A DNA stretch of 64,000 nucleotides from Streptomyces sp. NK15101 (GCF_020400725.1 NZ_JAINVG010000029.1:1-64000), one strand, 5' to 3'. Positions 35,739 to 44,514 are shown, counted from the stretch's first letter. Translations and numbers: made by a program. Notes: generated by a model not told the origin, from the letters alone.

Positions 35739-37726
35739 CCACCGCCCAGCTGATCCTCCTGGACCACGCCGTCGCCCTGCTGGGCGTCGTGTCGTGGTTC
35801 GGGGCGGGCGTCACGGCGGCCCTCCGGCGCCACCGGCTCGGATTCGGCCTGCTCGTCGCGGCCGTCCTGGTCACGCTCGCCCGGGTCGCCACCGTCTCGG
35901 TCCTCGCCGGCCGCGGCTGGTGGTTCGTCGCGGACAAGGTGCTGCTGGGACTTCCGCTGCTCGGCGTCGCCGGGGCGACCGCGGTGATCGTCGCGGGGCC
36001 CCGGCTGCGGGCGTCGGCCAAGGGCGACGGCGAGCGCCTGCCGGCGCGCTGCGTCGTCGCGCTGCTCACCGCCGCCTACGCCGCGCTGGCCGCCCTCCTG
36101 GTGCCCCTCCTCGCCGGATACCCCCTCACCTGGTCGACCGCGCTGATCGCGGTCTCGCTGGTGTCGGCCGGCGCCGTGCTGACCTCCCGCGTCATGGCGC
36201 GGGAGGCGGACGGCGAGGGGACGCGGGAGGAGACGGAGCTCCAGGCCGCGCCCACCCGGCGGCGGTTCGTCAGCTCCGCCGTGGGAGCCGGTGTCGCCGT
36301 GGGCGCGGGGGCCACGGGCGTCGGCCTGCTCTTCCGGTCACCCGAGTCCTTCGTCACCGGAGGCGGCCCGGCCCACCCGGCCGGCTCCCACCACCGGGCG
36401 ACGTCGGTGGCCGATCTGCGCGGCCTCACCACTCCGGCTCCCGGCGGTGCCACGCGCCGGCACGTGCTCACCGCGAAGAAGGCCACCGTACGGCTGGAGT
36501 CCGGACACGAGATCGACGCGTGGACGTACAACGGCCAGGTACCGGGCCCGGCGATCACCGCCACCCAGGGCGACCTGATCGAGGTGACGCTGCGCAACGG
36601 CGACATCGAGGACGGGGTCACCCTCCACTGGCACGGCTACGACGTGCCGTGCGGCGAGGACGGGGTGCCGGGCCTGACACAGCGTCCGGTGACGCCCGGC
36701 GGGGAGTTCGTCTACCGGTTCCGCGCCGACCAGGCGGGCACGTACTGGTACCACACCCACGAGTCGTCGGACCCGGCCGTCCACAAGGGGCTGTACGGGA
36801 CGCTCGTCGTCCGGCCGCGGGACGGACGCCCGGCCGGTGAGGGCCCGGACCCGCGGGAGGTCGACCTCACGCTGCCCGTCCACACCTTCGACGGCACCGC
36901 GGTCCTGGGGAACCGGGACGGGCGCACCACGCACACCGCGGCACCCGGTGCGCCGGTACGGCTGCGCCTGATCAACACCGACTCGGATCCGCACCGGATC
37001 GCCCTCACCGGGACCCGGTTCCGGATCGAGGCCGTCGACGGCCGGGACCTCAACCATCCCGGGCAGGTCCGCGACGTGGGCCTGCGCATGCCCGCCGGCG
37101 GGCGCTACGACCTGGTGTTCACCATGCCGGACACGGCCGTCGCGCTGGTGCTCGACGACGACCCCGGCACCGGGGTGCTGCTGCGCCCGGACGGGGCCGT
37201 CGACGGCGAGCCGCGGATCGAGGACACCTCCGACTGGCCGGAGCTCGACCTCCTGGCCTACGGAACGCCCGCCCGCGCCCCCTTCGATCCGGACTCCGCC
37301 GACCGGGACTTCACCCTCGTCCTGGACCGCGCGATCGCCATGGTCGACGGCGCCCCGGCCTACGCGCAGACGGTCAACGGACGGGGACACCCCTCGATCC
37401 CGGACCTGCTGGTCACCGAAGGCGACGTCGTCCGGTTCAAGGTCGTCAACCGAAGCCTGGAGACCCACCCCTGGCACCTGCACGGCCACCCCGTGCTGAT
37501 CCTGTCCAGGGACGGAAAGCCCTCGTCCGGCAGTCCCCTGTGGGTGGACACGTTCGACGTGCGGGCGGGAGAGGTCTGGGAGGTGGCCTTCAAGGCGGAC
37601 AACCCCGGCATCTGGATGAACCACTGCCACAACCTGCCCCACGCGGAGCAGGGGATGATGCTGCTCCTCTCCTACGACTCGGTCACCACCCCGTTCGGCG
37701 GCGCGCACGCCGGCCACGGAGGGTAG
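35735..37726 (+). CDS. membrane-anchored multicopper oxidase
   Basis: A 663-residue protein with about four N-terminal helices (to residue 150), a further transmembrane/Tat-like segment (RRRFVSSAVGAGVAVGAGA) and a laccase-type oxidase domain outside the cell. Copper ligands are visible in HWHG (about 296), HTHESSD, HPWHLHGH (about 576) and HCHNLPHAEQGM (about 629). The last carries the T1 Cys-adjacent pattern with Met. Likely substrates are phenolics or metal ions. An oxidase that couples o-aminophenols (phenoxazinone-type chemistry) would be relevant to this cluster, but no direct evidence links it. GTG start overlaps the upstream stop. Confidence 0.9.
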   Translation: MTTAQLILLDHAVALLGVVSWFGAGVTAALRRHRLGFGLLVAAVLVTLARVATVSVLAGRGWWFVADKVLLGLPLLGVAGATAVIVAGPRLRASAKGDGERLPARCVVALLTAAYAALAALLVPLLAGYPLTWSTALIAVSLVSAGAVLTSRVMAREADGEGTREETELQAAPTRRRFVSSAVGAGVAVGAGATGVGLLFRSPESFVTGGGPAHPAGSHHRATSVADLRGLTTPAPGGATRRHVLTAKKATVRLESGHEIDAWTYNGQVPGPAITATQGDLIEVTLRNGDIEDGVTLHWHGYDVPCGEDGVPGLTQRPVTPGGEFVYRFRADQAGTYWYHTHESSDPAVHKGLYGTLVVRPRDGRPAGEGPDPREVDLTLPVHTFDGTAVLGNRDGRTTHTAAPGAPVRLRLINTDSDPHRIALTGTRFRIEAVDGRDLNHPGQVRDVGLRMPAGGRYDLVFTMPDTAVALVLDDDPGTGVLLRPDGAVDGEPRIEDTSDWPELDLLAYGTPARAPFDPDSADRDFTLVLDRAIAMVDGAPAYAQTVNGRGHPSIPDLLVTEGDVVRFKVVNRSLETHPWHLHGHPVLILSRDGKPSSGSPLWVDTFDVRAGEVWEVAFKADNPGIWMNHCHNLPHAEQGMMLLLSYDSVTTPFGGAHAGHGG

Positions 37727-37741
37727 GAGCCGGTGTTCGGA

Positions 37742-37771
37742 GGCGGCGGCACCGTGACCGGTGCCGCCGCC
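37742..37771. terminator. bidirectional terminator
   Basis: A 13-bp perfect stem (ggcggcggcaccg with cggtgccgccgcc) and a 4-nt loop between the convergent oxidase and DoxX genes. Confidence 0.8.
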
Positions 37772-37772
37772 G

Positions 37773-38177
37773 TCACCGCGCGGACAGCAGCGCGAGGGTA
37801 CGGTCCCGCCGGCCCCACGCGAGCACGGCGACGAGGGGGAGGAGGACCAGCGCCAGGACCGAGGGCGTACCGGCGACGAGGTTCGTGACCACAGCGCCGG
37901 TCATCAGGACCGTCAGCCCGAGCGCGGCCGCACCCGTCAGCCGCGGCACCAGCAGGCCGAGGGCGCCGAGGACCTCGACCGTGCCGGTGAGGTACCTGAG
38001 CCACTGGCCCGCGCCGATCTGGTCGAAGAACTCGACCATCTGCTCCGCGCCGGCCAGCTTCGCGGAGCCCGCGGCCAGATAGAACGGCACCAGGAGCACC
38101 TGGATCACCAGCAGGGCCACGTTCGCGGCCCTGCTCCGCTCGCCCGGAGACGCCGGAGACGCCGTGCGCCCGCTCAC
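37773..38177 (-). CDS. DoxX-family membrane protein
   Basis: A 134-residue four-helix membrane protein. The family-typical FYLAAGSAKLAGAEQMVEFFDQIGAGQWLRYLTG segment leads into further helices (VEVLGALGLLVPRL; AALGLTVLMTGAVV; VLALVLLPLVAVL). GTG 38177 overlaps the PhzE stop (GTGA), so it is translated from the phzE transcript. That coupling suggests a role near the aromatic pathway, for example redox or quinone handling, but DoxX functions are poorly defined. Confidence 0.85.
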   Translation of the reverse strand: MSGRTASPASPGERSRAANVALLVIQVLLVPFYLAAGSAKLAGAEQMVEFFDQIGAGQWLRYLTGTVEVLGALGLLVPRLTGAAALGLTVLMTGAVVTNLVAGTPSVLALVLLPLVAVLAWGRRDRTLALLSAR

Positions 38178-40180
38178 CGCACTCCTCCGACGTGCTGGGC
38201 GTAGACGCGCGCGAAGCCGGTGTCCCCCGCCTCGCCGAGCAGCGAGACGAGCAGGTCACGCAGGATGCGCGGGCCGTGCTGGGTGAGGACGGACTCGAGG
38301 TGGAACTGCACGGAGCGGAACCCCGTGCCGCGCAGGGCGTGCACCTCGCCGGTGCCGGGCTGCCGGCTGACCTCGACGGGCTTGCGCCACCCCGTCCCCG
38401 CGACGAAGTCGTACTCCGAGCGGGCGGTGTAGGTGTTGTAGTAGCCCACGAGTTCGTCCTGGCCGAACAGGTTGATCCGCTTCTGCACGCCCTGGTTGGG
38501 CACCGTGCGCCGGACGAGCTCGAAGCCCAGCTCCGAGGCGAGCACCTGGTGGCCCAGGCAGATGGAGAGGAACGGGACGGAGCCGGCGAGCAGGTCGCGG
38601 GTGAGCGCGCGGAGCGTGTTCAGCCGGGGCGAGGTCGTGTCCCGCGGGTCGCCCGGTCCGGGGCCGACGACGACCAGGTCGTACTCCTCCGGCGACAGCG
38701 GACGGTCGAAGCGCGTGATCGTGGTCGTCAGGCCCAGGGCGCGCAGCTGGTGGCCGAGCATCCCCATGAAGGTGTCCTCGTTGTCGACGAGCAGCACGCG
38801 CCGCCCGTCCAGCGCCGGGTCCGGTCCGCCGCGCTGCGCACCGGCGAGCCAGAACCGCGACAGCGTGGCATTGCGGTTCAACAGGGCCCGGCGCACCTGG
38901 GGGTCGGCGGCGGGTGACGCGTACGCCCCCGCGGGGACGGGCCGGCCGCCGGCGCCGCCGGGCGAGGCGAGGCCGAGCGCTTCGAGCATGCCCGCGGCCT
39001 TGGCCCGGGTCTCGGCCACCTCGGATTCGGGGTCGGAGTCGCGGACCAGGGTGGCGCCGACGCCCAGGCGGAGACGGCCCTCGTCGTCGATCTCGGCGGT
39101 CCGGATCATGATCGCCGAGTCGAGGGTGCGGTCGTCCGTCGCGTCGCGGCCGATGAGGGCGAGGACGCCGCCGTAGTGTCCGCGGCCCGTGGTCTCGTGG
39201 CGGGCGATGACGCGGAAGGCGTTCTCCAGGGGACTGCCGGTGACGGTCGGCGCGAGCAGGGTCTCCCGCAGCACGTCGCGCACATCGTGGTCGCTGTCGC
39301 CCGTCAGGATGTATTCGGAGTGGGTCAGCCGCGCCATTTCCTTGAGGAAGGGGCCGTGCACCCGACCGCCGGTGGCGCACATGCGCGCCATCATTTTCAG
39401 CTCTTCGTCCACGACCATGTAGAGCTCGTTGGCTTCTTTCTGGTCGTTCAGGAACTTCAGCAGCCCGGCCGTCTCCGGACCGGTCGCGGGGTGCCGGTAG
39501 GTCCCGCTGATGGGGTTCATGGAGACGGTGCCCGCGGCCATGCCGACGTGCGCCTCCGGCGACGCTCCGATGAACGTTCCCGCGCCGGTGTGGAACAGGA
39601 ACGTCCAGTGCGACCCGAGCTCGCCGGTCAGCAGCCTCCGGAAAACGGCGAGTTCCGTGCGCACCGAGCAGTCGTCGAGCCGTGCCGTGAAGGAGCGCCT
39701 GATGACGAAGTTGGAACCGGCGCCCTGACCGATCTCCTCGCTCAGCACCCGTCTGACGGTCGCCGCGTACTCCTCGTCGCTGATGTCGAAGCCGGCATCG
39801 GACACGCGTATGTCCTGGTCGGGCAGGCCGGCCAGCGCCTCGTCACGGCTGAGCGCGGTCTGCCGGGCGACCCGCATGGCGAGCAGGGGCGCCCGGTCGT
39901 CGCGGCAGGCGAACCCCCGCTCGGTGATCTGCCGGTACGGAACCGCCACGAGCAGGTCGTGCCGGGCGCCCCCCGCCGGCCCCTCGGGCAGGGGCAGTTC
40001 GGCGAGGCTCCCCACGGCCTGGACCTCGCCGGTCAGGACCTCCACACGCGCGTCCGGCACCGAGCCGGGCCGGTAGAGCAGGGCGAAGGGGCGCCCGTCC
40101 GCACCGAGGCCGGCCAGCGCCTCGCCGGGGTCGTCCGGAGCGCCTGGGGAGTTGGCAGTACTCGAATCCGTCCCGTGCAT
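38174..40180 (-). CDS. phzE: PhzE-like 2-amino-2-deoxyisochorismate synthase (fused TrpE and glutamine amidotransferase)
   Basis: A fused enzyme of 668 residues converting chorismate and glutamine to 2-amino-2-deoxyisochorismate (ADIC). The N-terminal chorismate-binding domain has NPISGTYRHPATGPE, a DEELKMMARMCATGG block and GSPLENAFRVI. The C-terminal class I GATase has C541 in SICLGHQVLASE and a His/Glu pair in VQFHLESV. The order matches PhzE and other ADIC-forming fusions, not split TrpE/TrpG. ATG 40180 follows GGGAG; a TTG at 40192 is rejected. With PhzD and the EntA/DhbA-like dehydrogenase it predicts 3-hydroxyanthranilate. No phzF, phzB or phzG is present, so phenazine is not the product. 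Confidence 0.93.
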   Translation of the reverse strand: MHGTDSSTANSPGAPDDPGEALAGLGADGRPFALLYRPGSVPDARVEVLTGEVQAVGSLAELPLPEGPAGGARHDLLVAVPYRQITERGFACRDDRAPLLAMRVARQTALSRDEALAGLPDQDIRVSDAGFDISDEEYAATVRRVLSEEIGQGAGSNFVIRRSFTARLDDCSVRTELAVFRRLLTGELGSHWTFLFHTGAGTFIGASPEAHVGMAAGTVSMNPISGTYRHPATGPETAGLLKFLNDQKEANELYMVVDEELKMMARMCATGGRVHGPFLKEMARLTHSEYILTGDSDHDVRDVLRETLLAPTVTGSPLENAFRVIARHETTGRGHYGGVLALIGRDATDDRTLDSAIMIRTAEIDDEGRLRLGVGATLVRDSDPESEVAETRAKAAGMLEALGLASPGGAGGRPVPAGAYASPAADPQVRRALLNRNATLSRFWLAGAQRGGPDPALDGRRVLLVDNEDTFMGMLGHQLRALGLTTTITRFDRPLSPEEYDLVVVGPGPGDPRDTTSPRLNTLRALTRDLLAGSVPFLSICLGHQVLASELGFELVRRTVPNQGVQKRINLFGQDELVGYYNTYTARSEYDFVAGTGWRKPVEVSRQPGTGEVHALRGTGFRSVQFHLESVLTQHGPRILRDLLVSLLGEAGDTGFARVYAQHVGGVR

Positions 40181-40315
40181 ATCCGCTCCCAATCGCGTGA
40201 GATCACATCACCTCTGGATATTGCGGGGGCGGAAGGCGCCGGACATGACGTGAAGCCGCCATCGCGTGATTCCTGTTACGCCCGCGGCATGGCGTGAACT
40301 GCTGAATGAGACGGC

Positions 40316-40362
40316 ACTACTCGGGCGAGTAGTGGGCCCCGCCGTGACGGCCCGCCTACTGT
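40316..40362 (+). promoter_or_regulatory. operator/promoter of the aspartate-kinase operon (shared cluster box)
   Basis: ACTACTCGGGCGAGTAGT at 40316-40333 is palindromic except for its centre. TACTGT at 40357-40362 lies 41 bp from the box start, and ttccgattcg follows at 55 bp, as at the terpene operon. The predicted start point is roughly 40370, giving a leader of about 40 nt before GTG 40410. The box also lies 136 bp upstream of the divergent phzE start. Confidence 0.7.
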
Positions 40363-40409
40363 CGAGCCCGTTCCGATTCGACGTTCGGCGAGAGGTGGTG
40401 AAATCGACC

Positions 40410-41684
40410 GTGGACGTGCTGGTCCAGAAATTCGGCGGTACTTCCCTCCAGACGCTCGACCGCGTCCGTCGCGCCGCACTGCGCATCTCGGCGGCGCGGC
40501 AGAAGGGTTCGGCGGTGGCCGTGGTCGTCTCGGCGCGCGGCAGCCGGACCGATGACCTGCTGCGGCTGGCGGCCGACGTCGGCGCCGCCGATCCGTCCCG
40601 GGAGCTGGATCAGCTCCTGTCCGTGGGCGAGTCCGAGTCGGCGGCGCTGATGGCCCTCGCCCTCAACGGGATGGGGGTGCCGGCGGTCTCGCTGACCGGG
40701 CACCAGGCCGGGGTCCGGACCACCGACCGGCACGGCGACGCGCTCATCACGAGCATCGGGGCCGACCGGGTGCGGTCGGCCCTGGACGCCGGCAAGGTCG
40801 CCGTGGTCACCGGGTTCCAGGGCGTGGCCCGCACCGGGGACGTCGCCACGCTCGGCCGCGGCGGTTCCGACACGACGGCGGTGGCCCTGGCGGCGCGGCT
40901 GGACGCGTCGGTGTGCGAGATCTACACGGACGTGGACGGCGTCTTCAGCGCCGATCCCCGCATCCTGCCCGCGGCCCGCCGCCTGCCGTGGGTCTCACCC
41001 GAGGTGATGGCGGAGATGGCCTTCGCGGGCGCGAGGGTGCTGCACACCCGTTGCATCGAACTGGCCGCCATGGAAGGGGTCGAAGTGCACGTACGCAACG
41101 CGGCGACGCAGGCGCCGGGAACGATCGTCGTCGAGCGGCAGGACGCCGTGCCGCTGGAGACCCGCCGGGCCGTCGTGGCGGTGACCCACGACACCGACGT
41201 CGCCCGCGTGCTCGTGCACTGCCGGGACCCCCACCGGGACATGGCTCCCGAAGTGTTCGAGACGCTGGCCGCCCAGGGCACGGTGGTGGACCTGGTCGCC
41301 AGGTCCGGACCCCACGAGAACGAGTTCCGCATGGGGTTCACGATCCGCCGCAGCCAGGCGGGACCCGTGCGGGACGCACTGCACGAGCTGGCGGCCGCCT
41401 TCGGCGGTGGCGTGCACTTCGACGAGAACGTCGGCAAGGTGTCGGTGGTCGGGATGGGCCTGCTCAGCCGTCCCGAGTACACCGCCCGCCTGATGTCCGC
41501 GCTGGCCGGCGCCGGGATTCCGACGAGCTGGATCTCCACCTGCCAGACGCGGCTCTCCGTGGTCGTGCCACGGGAACGCGTCGTCGACGCCGTCGAGACC
41601 CTGCACCGCGAGTTCCAGCTCGACCGACCCGAGCCGGCGGACGTCACGTCCGCGACGAGCCCCGGTCATTCCGCGATCGCTTGA
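40410..41684 (+). CDS. ask: aspartate kinase
   Basis: A 424-residue aspartokinase phosphorylating aspartate, the first step to aspartate 4-semialdehyde. It has the N-terminal VQKFGGTSLQTLDRV, the substrate region RGGSDTTAVALAARLDAS with EIYTDVDGVFSADPR, and two ACT domains after residue 260 (KVSVVGMGLLSRPEYT). GTG 40410 is chosen because AGAGG lies 10 bp upstream and the protein then starts like other aspartokinases. Longer versions would translate through the promoter box. It heads the operon with the GriI/GriH-like genes, so its likely job is to raise the aspartate semialdehyde supply for the aldolase. A cluster-specific copy may escape lysine/threonine feedback (inference). Confidence 0.92.
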   Translation: MDVLVQKFGGTSLQTLDRVRRAALRISAARQKGSAVAVVVSARGSRTDDLLRLAADVGAADPSRELDQLLSVGESESAALMALALNGMGVPAVSLTGHQAGVRTTDRHGDALITSIGADRVRSALDAGKVAVVTGFQGVARTGDVATLGRGGSDTTAVALAARLDASVCEIYTDVDGVFSADPRILPAARRLPWVSPEVMAEMAFAGARVLHTRCIELAAMEGVEVHVRNAATQAPGTIVVERQDAVPLETRRAVVAVTHDTDVARVLVHCRDPHRDMAPEVFETLAAQGTVVDLVARSGPHENEFRMGFTIRRSQAGPVRDALHELAAAFGGGVHFDENVGKVSVVGMGLLSRPEYTARLMSALAGAGIPTSWISTCQTRLSVVVPRERVVDAVETLHREFQLDRPEPADVTSATSPGHSAIA

Positions 41685-41699
41685 GAGAGGCAGGGCACA

Positions 41700-42524
41700 G
41701 TGGCTGTACACAACGCGCCGTTCGCTCGGAGTCTGCGCTTGCGGCGCCTCTTCCGACAGGGCGACGGGCGGCTGTTCGTCGTACCACTCGATCACTCCGT
41801 CACCGACGGACCGCTCCGCCACGGCCATCTGGACCCCCTGCTCGGTGAGATAGCCGGCACCGGTGTCGACGCCGTGGTGCTGCACAAGGGCAGCCTCCGC
41901 CACATCAACCACGACTGGTTCCGAGACATGGCGCTCATCGTGCACCTGAGCGTGAGCACCAGGCACGCCCCCGACCCGGACGCGAAGTACCTCGTCGCCG
42001 AGGTGGACGAGGCGCTGCGACTGGGCGCCGACGCGGTCAGCGTCCACGTCAACATGGGGTCGCCCCAGGAGGCACGGCAGATCGCCGACATGGCGGCCGT
42101 GGCGGGGGAGTGCGAACGCTGGAACGTCCCCCTGCTGGCCATGGTGTACGCCCGCGGACCGCACATCAGCGACTCCCGGGCGCCGGATCTGGTCGCGCAC
42201 GCCGCGACGCTCGCCGCGGACCTGGGCGCGGACGTCGTCAAGACCGACTACGCGGGAACGCCCGAGCAGATGGCCGAAGTGGTCCGGGCCTGCCCGATCC
42301 CGCTCATCGTGGCCGGCGGCCCGCGCTCGACCGACACCGACACCGTGCGGTCCTACGTGTCCGACGTCCTGCGCGGCGGCGCGGTCGGCGTGGCCATGGG
42401 ACGCAACGTCTTCCAGGCGGACCGGCCCGGCTGGATGGCGGCCACGATCGCGCGGCTGATCCACGACTCGTCGCACCTCCCGGACCGGGACGGCGTCGAC
42501 GACCGGCTCGCCCTCCTGTCCTGA
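41700..42524 (+). CDS. GriI-like DhnA/class I aldolase (2-amino-4,5-dihydroxy-6-oxo-7-phosphooxyheptanoate synthase)
   Basis: A TIM-barrel class I aldolase of 274 residues in the DhnA/AroA' family. The Schiff-base Lys181 lies in DVVKTDYAG, Tyr150 in MVYARG and an early Asp in VVPLDHSVTDG. C-terminal phosphate-binding glycines are in VAGGPRS and GVAMGRN. In grixazone biosynthesis GriI condenses aspartate semialdehyde with DHAP; archaeal homologues make a precursor of dehydroquinate. The adjacent GriH-like gene and aspartate kinase favour 3-amino-4-hydroxybenzoate as the product here. GTG 41700 has GAGAGG upstream, 15 bp after the kinase stop. Confidence 0.88.
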   Translation: MAVHNAPFARSLRLRRLFRQGDGRLFVVPLDHSVTDGPLRHGHLDPLLGEIAGTGVDAVVLHKGSLRHINHDWFRDMALIVHLSVSTRHAPDPDAKYLVAEVDEALRLGADAVSVHVNMGSPQEARQIADMAAVAGECERWNVPLLAMVYARGPHISDSRAPDLVAHAATLAADLGADVVKTDYAGTPEQMAEVVRACPIPLIVAGGPRSTDTDTVRSYVSDVLRGGAVGVAMGRNVFQADRPGWMAATIARLIHDSSHLPDRDGVDDRLALLS

Positions 42525-42530
42525 ATCCCC

Positions 42531-42600
42531 GAACTTCCGCGAACTTCCGCGAACTTCCGCGAACTTCCGCGAACTTCCGCGATTTTCCACCACCTTCCGC
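42531..42600. repeat. five perfect tandem copies of a 10-bp repeat, plus degenerate copies
   Basis: The decamer gaacttccgc is repeated five times without error at 42531-42580. Two diverged units (gattttccac, caccttccgc) follow up to 42600. It fills the whole 89-bp spacer between the aldolase and synthase genes, just upstream of the GAGGAG site of the latter. Copy number changes would alter spacing by whole helical turns. Confidence 0.95.
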
Positions 42601-42613
42601 TGAGGAGACATCT

Positions 42614-43717
42614 GTGAAGCTGTGCTGGCTGGACATCCGTAACGTCACCGCGGCCAAGGAGGCCATCGTCGAGGAGGCCGTCCACCAGCGGGTGGACGCC
42701 GTCGTGGCGGCCGATCCGGCGGACCTGGAGACGCTGCCCCCGACGGTGAAGAGGGTCCTGTTCCCGCAGAACCAGCCGCTGCCCGAGAAGCTGGCGCCCG
42801 CCGACCTCGTCATCGTCGAGCCCGCCCGGCACGGGGAGCCCGCCGAGCTGGCCCAGCAGTACCCCGACGTGGAGTTCGGCCGCTACGTGGAGATCACGGA
42901 CGCCGACAGCCTCGAGGACGCCTGCCGCGCCGCGCGCCACGACAAGTGGAGCCTGCTGTACTTCCGCGACCCCACCAAGATCCCGCTGGAGATCGTGCTG
43001 GCCGCCGCGGCCGGGGCGGACGGCAACATCATCACGCAGGTGGCCGACGTCGAGGAGGCGGAGATCGTCTTCGGCGTCCTCGAGCACGGCTCCGAGGGCG
43101 TGATGCTCGCCCCGCGCCGGGTGGGGGAGGCCACCGAGCTGAAGGCCGCCGCGGTCAGCCAGGCCGCCGACCTCGACCTGGTGGAGCTGACGGTCACCGG
43201 GATACGCCGGGTCGGGATGGGCGAGCGGGCCTGCGTCGACACCTGCACCAACTTCCGGCTCGACGAGGGCATCCTCGTCGGCTCGCACTCCACCGGCATG
43301 ATCCTGAGCTGCAGCGAGACCCACCCGCTCCCGTACATGCCGACCCGGCCGTTCCGGGTCAACGCCGGCGCGCTGCACTCGTACACGCTGTCGGCCGACG
43401 GGCGCACCAACTACCTCAGCGAGCTCCGCTCCGGCGGCCGCGTGCTGGCCGTCGACTCGAAGGGCAAGTCCCGGATCGTCACCGTGGGCCGGGTCAAGAT
43501 CGAGACGCGGCCGCTGCTCGCGATCGACGCGGTCGCGCCCTCGGGCGTGAAGGTCAACCTCATCGTCCAGGACGACTGGCACGTCCGGGTGCTCGGGCCG
43601 GGCGGCGAGGTGCTGAACGTCACGGAGCTGACCGAGGGCACGAAGGTGCTCGGCTGCCTGCCGGTCGAGCAGCGGCACGTCGGCTACCCGATCGACGAGT
43701 TCTGCATCGAGAAGTGA
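42614..43717 (+). CDS. GriH-like 3-dehydroquinate synthase II family enzyme (3-amino-4-hydroxybenzoate synthase)
   Basis: A 367-residue enzyme of the archaeal-type dehydroquinate synthase II family. Family blocks are VKLCWLDIRN at the N-terminus, ADGNIITQVADVEEAEIVFG, the Cys-containing GMGERACVDTCTNFRLDEGILVGS, RPFRVNAGALHSYT and GGRVLAVDSKGKSRIVTVGRVKIE. GriH uses this fold to cyclise the GriI product, with aromatisation, to 3-amino-4-hydroxybenzoate. GTG 42614 follows GAGGAG at 7 bp. Direct linkage to a GriI-like aldolase and aspartate kinase is the basis for the specific call; dehydroquinate formation is the alternative but less likely in a Streptomyces with normal AroB. Confidence 0.88.
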   Translation: MKLCWLDIRNVTAAKEAIVEEAVHQRVDAVVAADPADLETLPPTVKRVLFPQNQPLPEKLAPADLVIVEPARHGEPAELAQQYPDVEFGRYVEITDADSLEDACRAARHDKWSLLYFRDPTKIPLEIVLAAAAGADGNIITQVADVEEAEIVFGVLEHGSEGVMLAPRRVGEATELKAAAVSQAADLDLVELTVTGIRRVGMGERACVDTCTNFRLDEGILVGSHSTGMILSCSETHPLPYMPTRPFRVNAGALHSYTLSADGRTNYLSELRSGGRVLAVDSKGKSRIVTVGRVKIETRPLLAIDAVAPSGVKVNLIVQDDWHVRVLGPGGEVLNVTELTEGTKVLGCLPVEQRHVGYPIDEFCIEK

Positions 43718-43743
43718 GCGAGGGGCACGAAGGGGAGCGAGAG

Positions 43744-44514
43744 ATGACCGCGACGGCCGCACAGCCCGTGCTGGACTTCCACGTCCGTCTCGCTCCCCGG
43801 CCCGGGGCCGCGGAGCGGCTCCTCGCGACGCTCGACGAGTGCGGGCTGACACGGGCGGTGGTGTGCGCGGGCGGCACCATCGACCTGGACCGGCTGTCCC
43901 GCCAGCTCGTCGAGGGCGGACACGTCGAGACCGACGCCGACAACGACGCGGTGCTGGCCGCCTGCGCGGGCACCGACGGGCGCCTGGTGCCGTTCTTCTT
44001 CGCCAACCCGCACCGCCCGCCCGAGGCGTACCGGGCCAGGGCCGCCGAATTCCGCGGCCTGGAGATCTCGCCCGCGGTCCACGGCGTCGGCCTGGCCGAC
44101 GCCCGGGTGGCCGGACTCGTCGCCGTGGCGGCGGAGTCCGACCATCCGGTGTACGTGGTCTGCATCGACCGGCCCGGTGCCGGGGTGGCCGACCTGGTCG
44201 CCCTCGCACGCCGGTTCCCGCGGGTGAGCTTCGTCCTCGGGCACAGCGGCATCGGCAACATCGACTTCCACGCGCTCACCCTGATCCGGGACGAACCCAA
44301 CATCCTGCTGGAGACCTCGGGCGGCTACACGTGCGTGGCCGAGGCGGCGGTGAGCCGCCTCGGCGCCGAACGGGTGGTGTTCGGCACCGAGTTCCCGCTC
44401 CAGCACCCGTCCGTGGAGCTGGCCAAGTTCCAGGTGCTGCCGCTGTCGCCCGAGCAGTGGCGGCAGATCGCCTGGGACAACGCGCATCGACTGCTAGGAG
44501 AGGGAAAACCGTGA
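43744..44514 (+). CDS. amidohydrolase-2 family protein with altered metal ligands (BomN/NatAM-like role proposed)
   Basis: A 256-residue TIM-barrel protein of the amidohydrolase-related (ACMSD/isoorotate decarboxylase) family. The usual HxH near the N-terminus reads H13-V-R15, the barrel His is kept (H167 in VLGHSGIGN) and the terminal Asp is E216 (FGTEFPL). The metal site is therefore partly lost. Amidohydrolase-like proteins with a ligase partner act in benzoxazole formation for A33853 (BomN) and nataxazole (NatAM), and its stop overlaps the ligase start here. Ring-closing dehydration or scaffold function is therefore the leading idea. Hydrolysis or decarboxylation are alternatives. Confidence 0.8.
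   Translation: MTATAAQPVLDFHVRLAPRPGAAERLLATLDECGLTRAVVCAGGTIDLDRLSRQLVEGGHVETDADNDAVLAACAGTDGRLVPFFFANPHRPPEAYRARAAEFRGLEISPAVHGVGLADARVAGLVAVAAESDHPVYVVCIDRPGAGVADLVALARRFPRVSFVLGHSGIGNIDFHALTLIRDEPNILLETSGGYTCVAEAAVSRLGAERVVFGTEFPLQHPSVELAKFQVLPLSPEQWRQIAWDNAHRLLGEGKP

Noticed and set aside
40266..40409. Longer aspartate kinase N-terminus starting at 40266
   Set aside because: It would translate through the operator and -10 region and adds residues unlike any aspartokinase.
42531..42600. CRISPR array at the decamer repeats
   Set aside because: Repeats are 10 bp, directly adjacent and without spacers; no cas genes are present.
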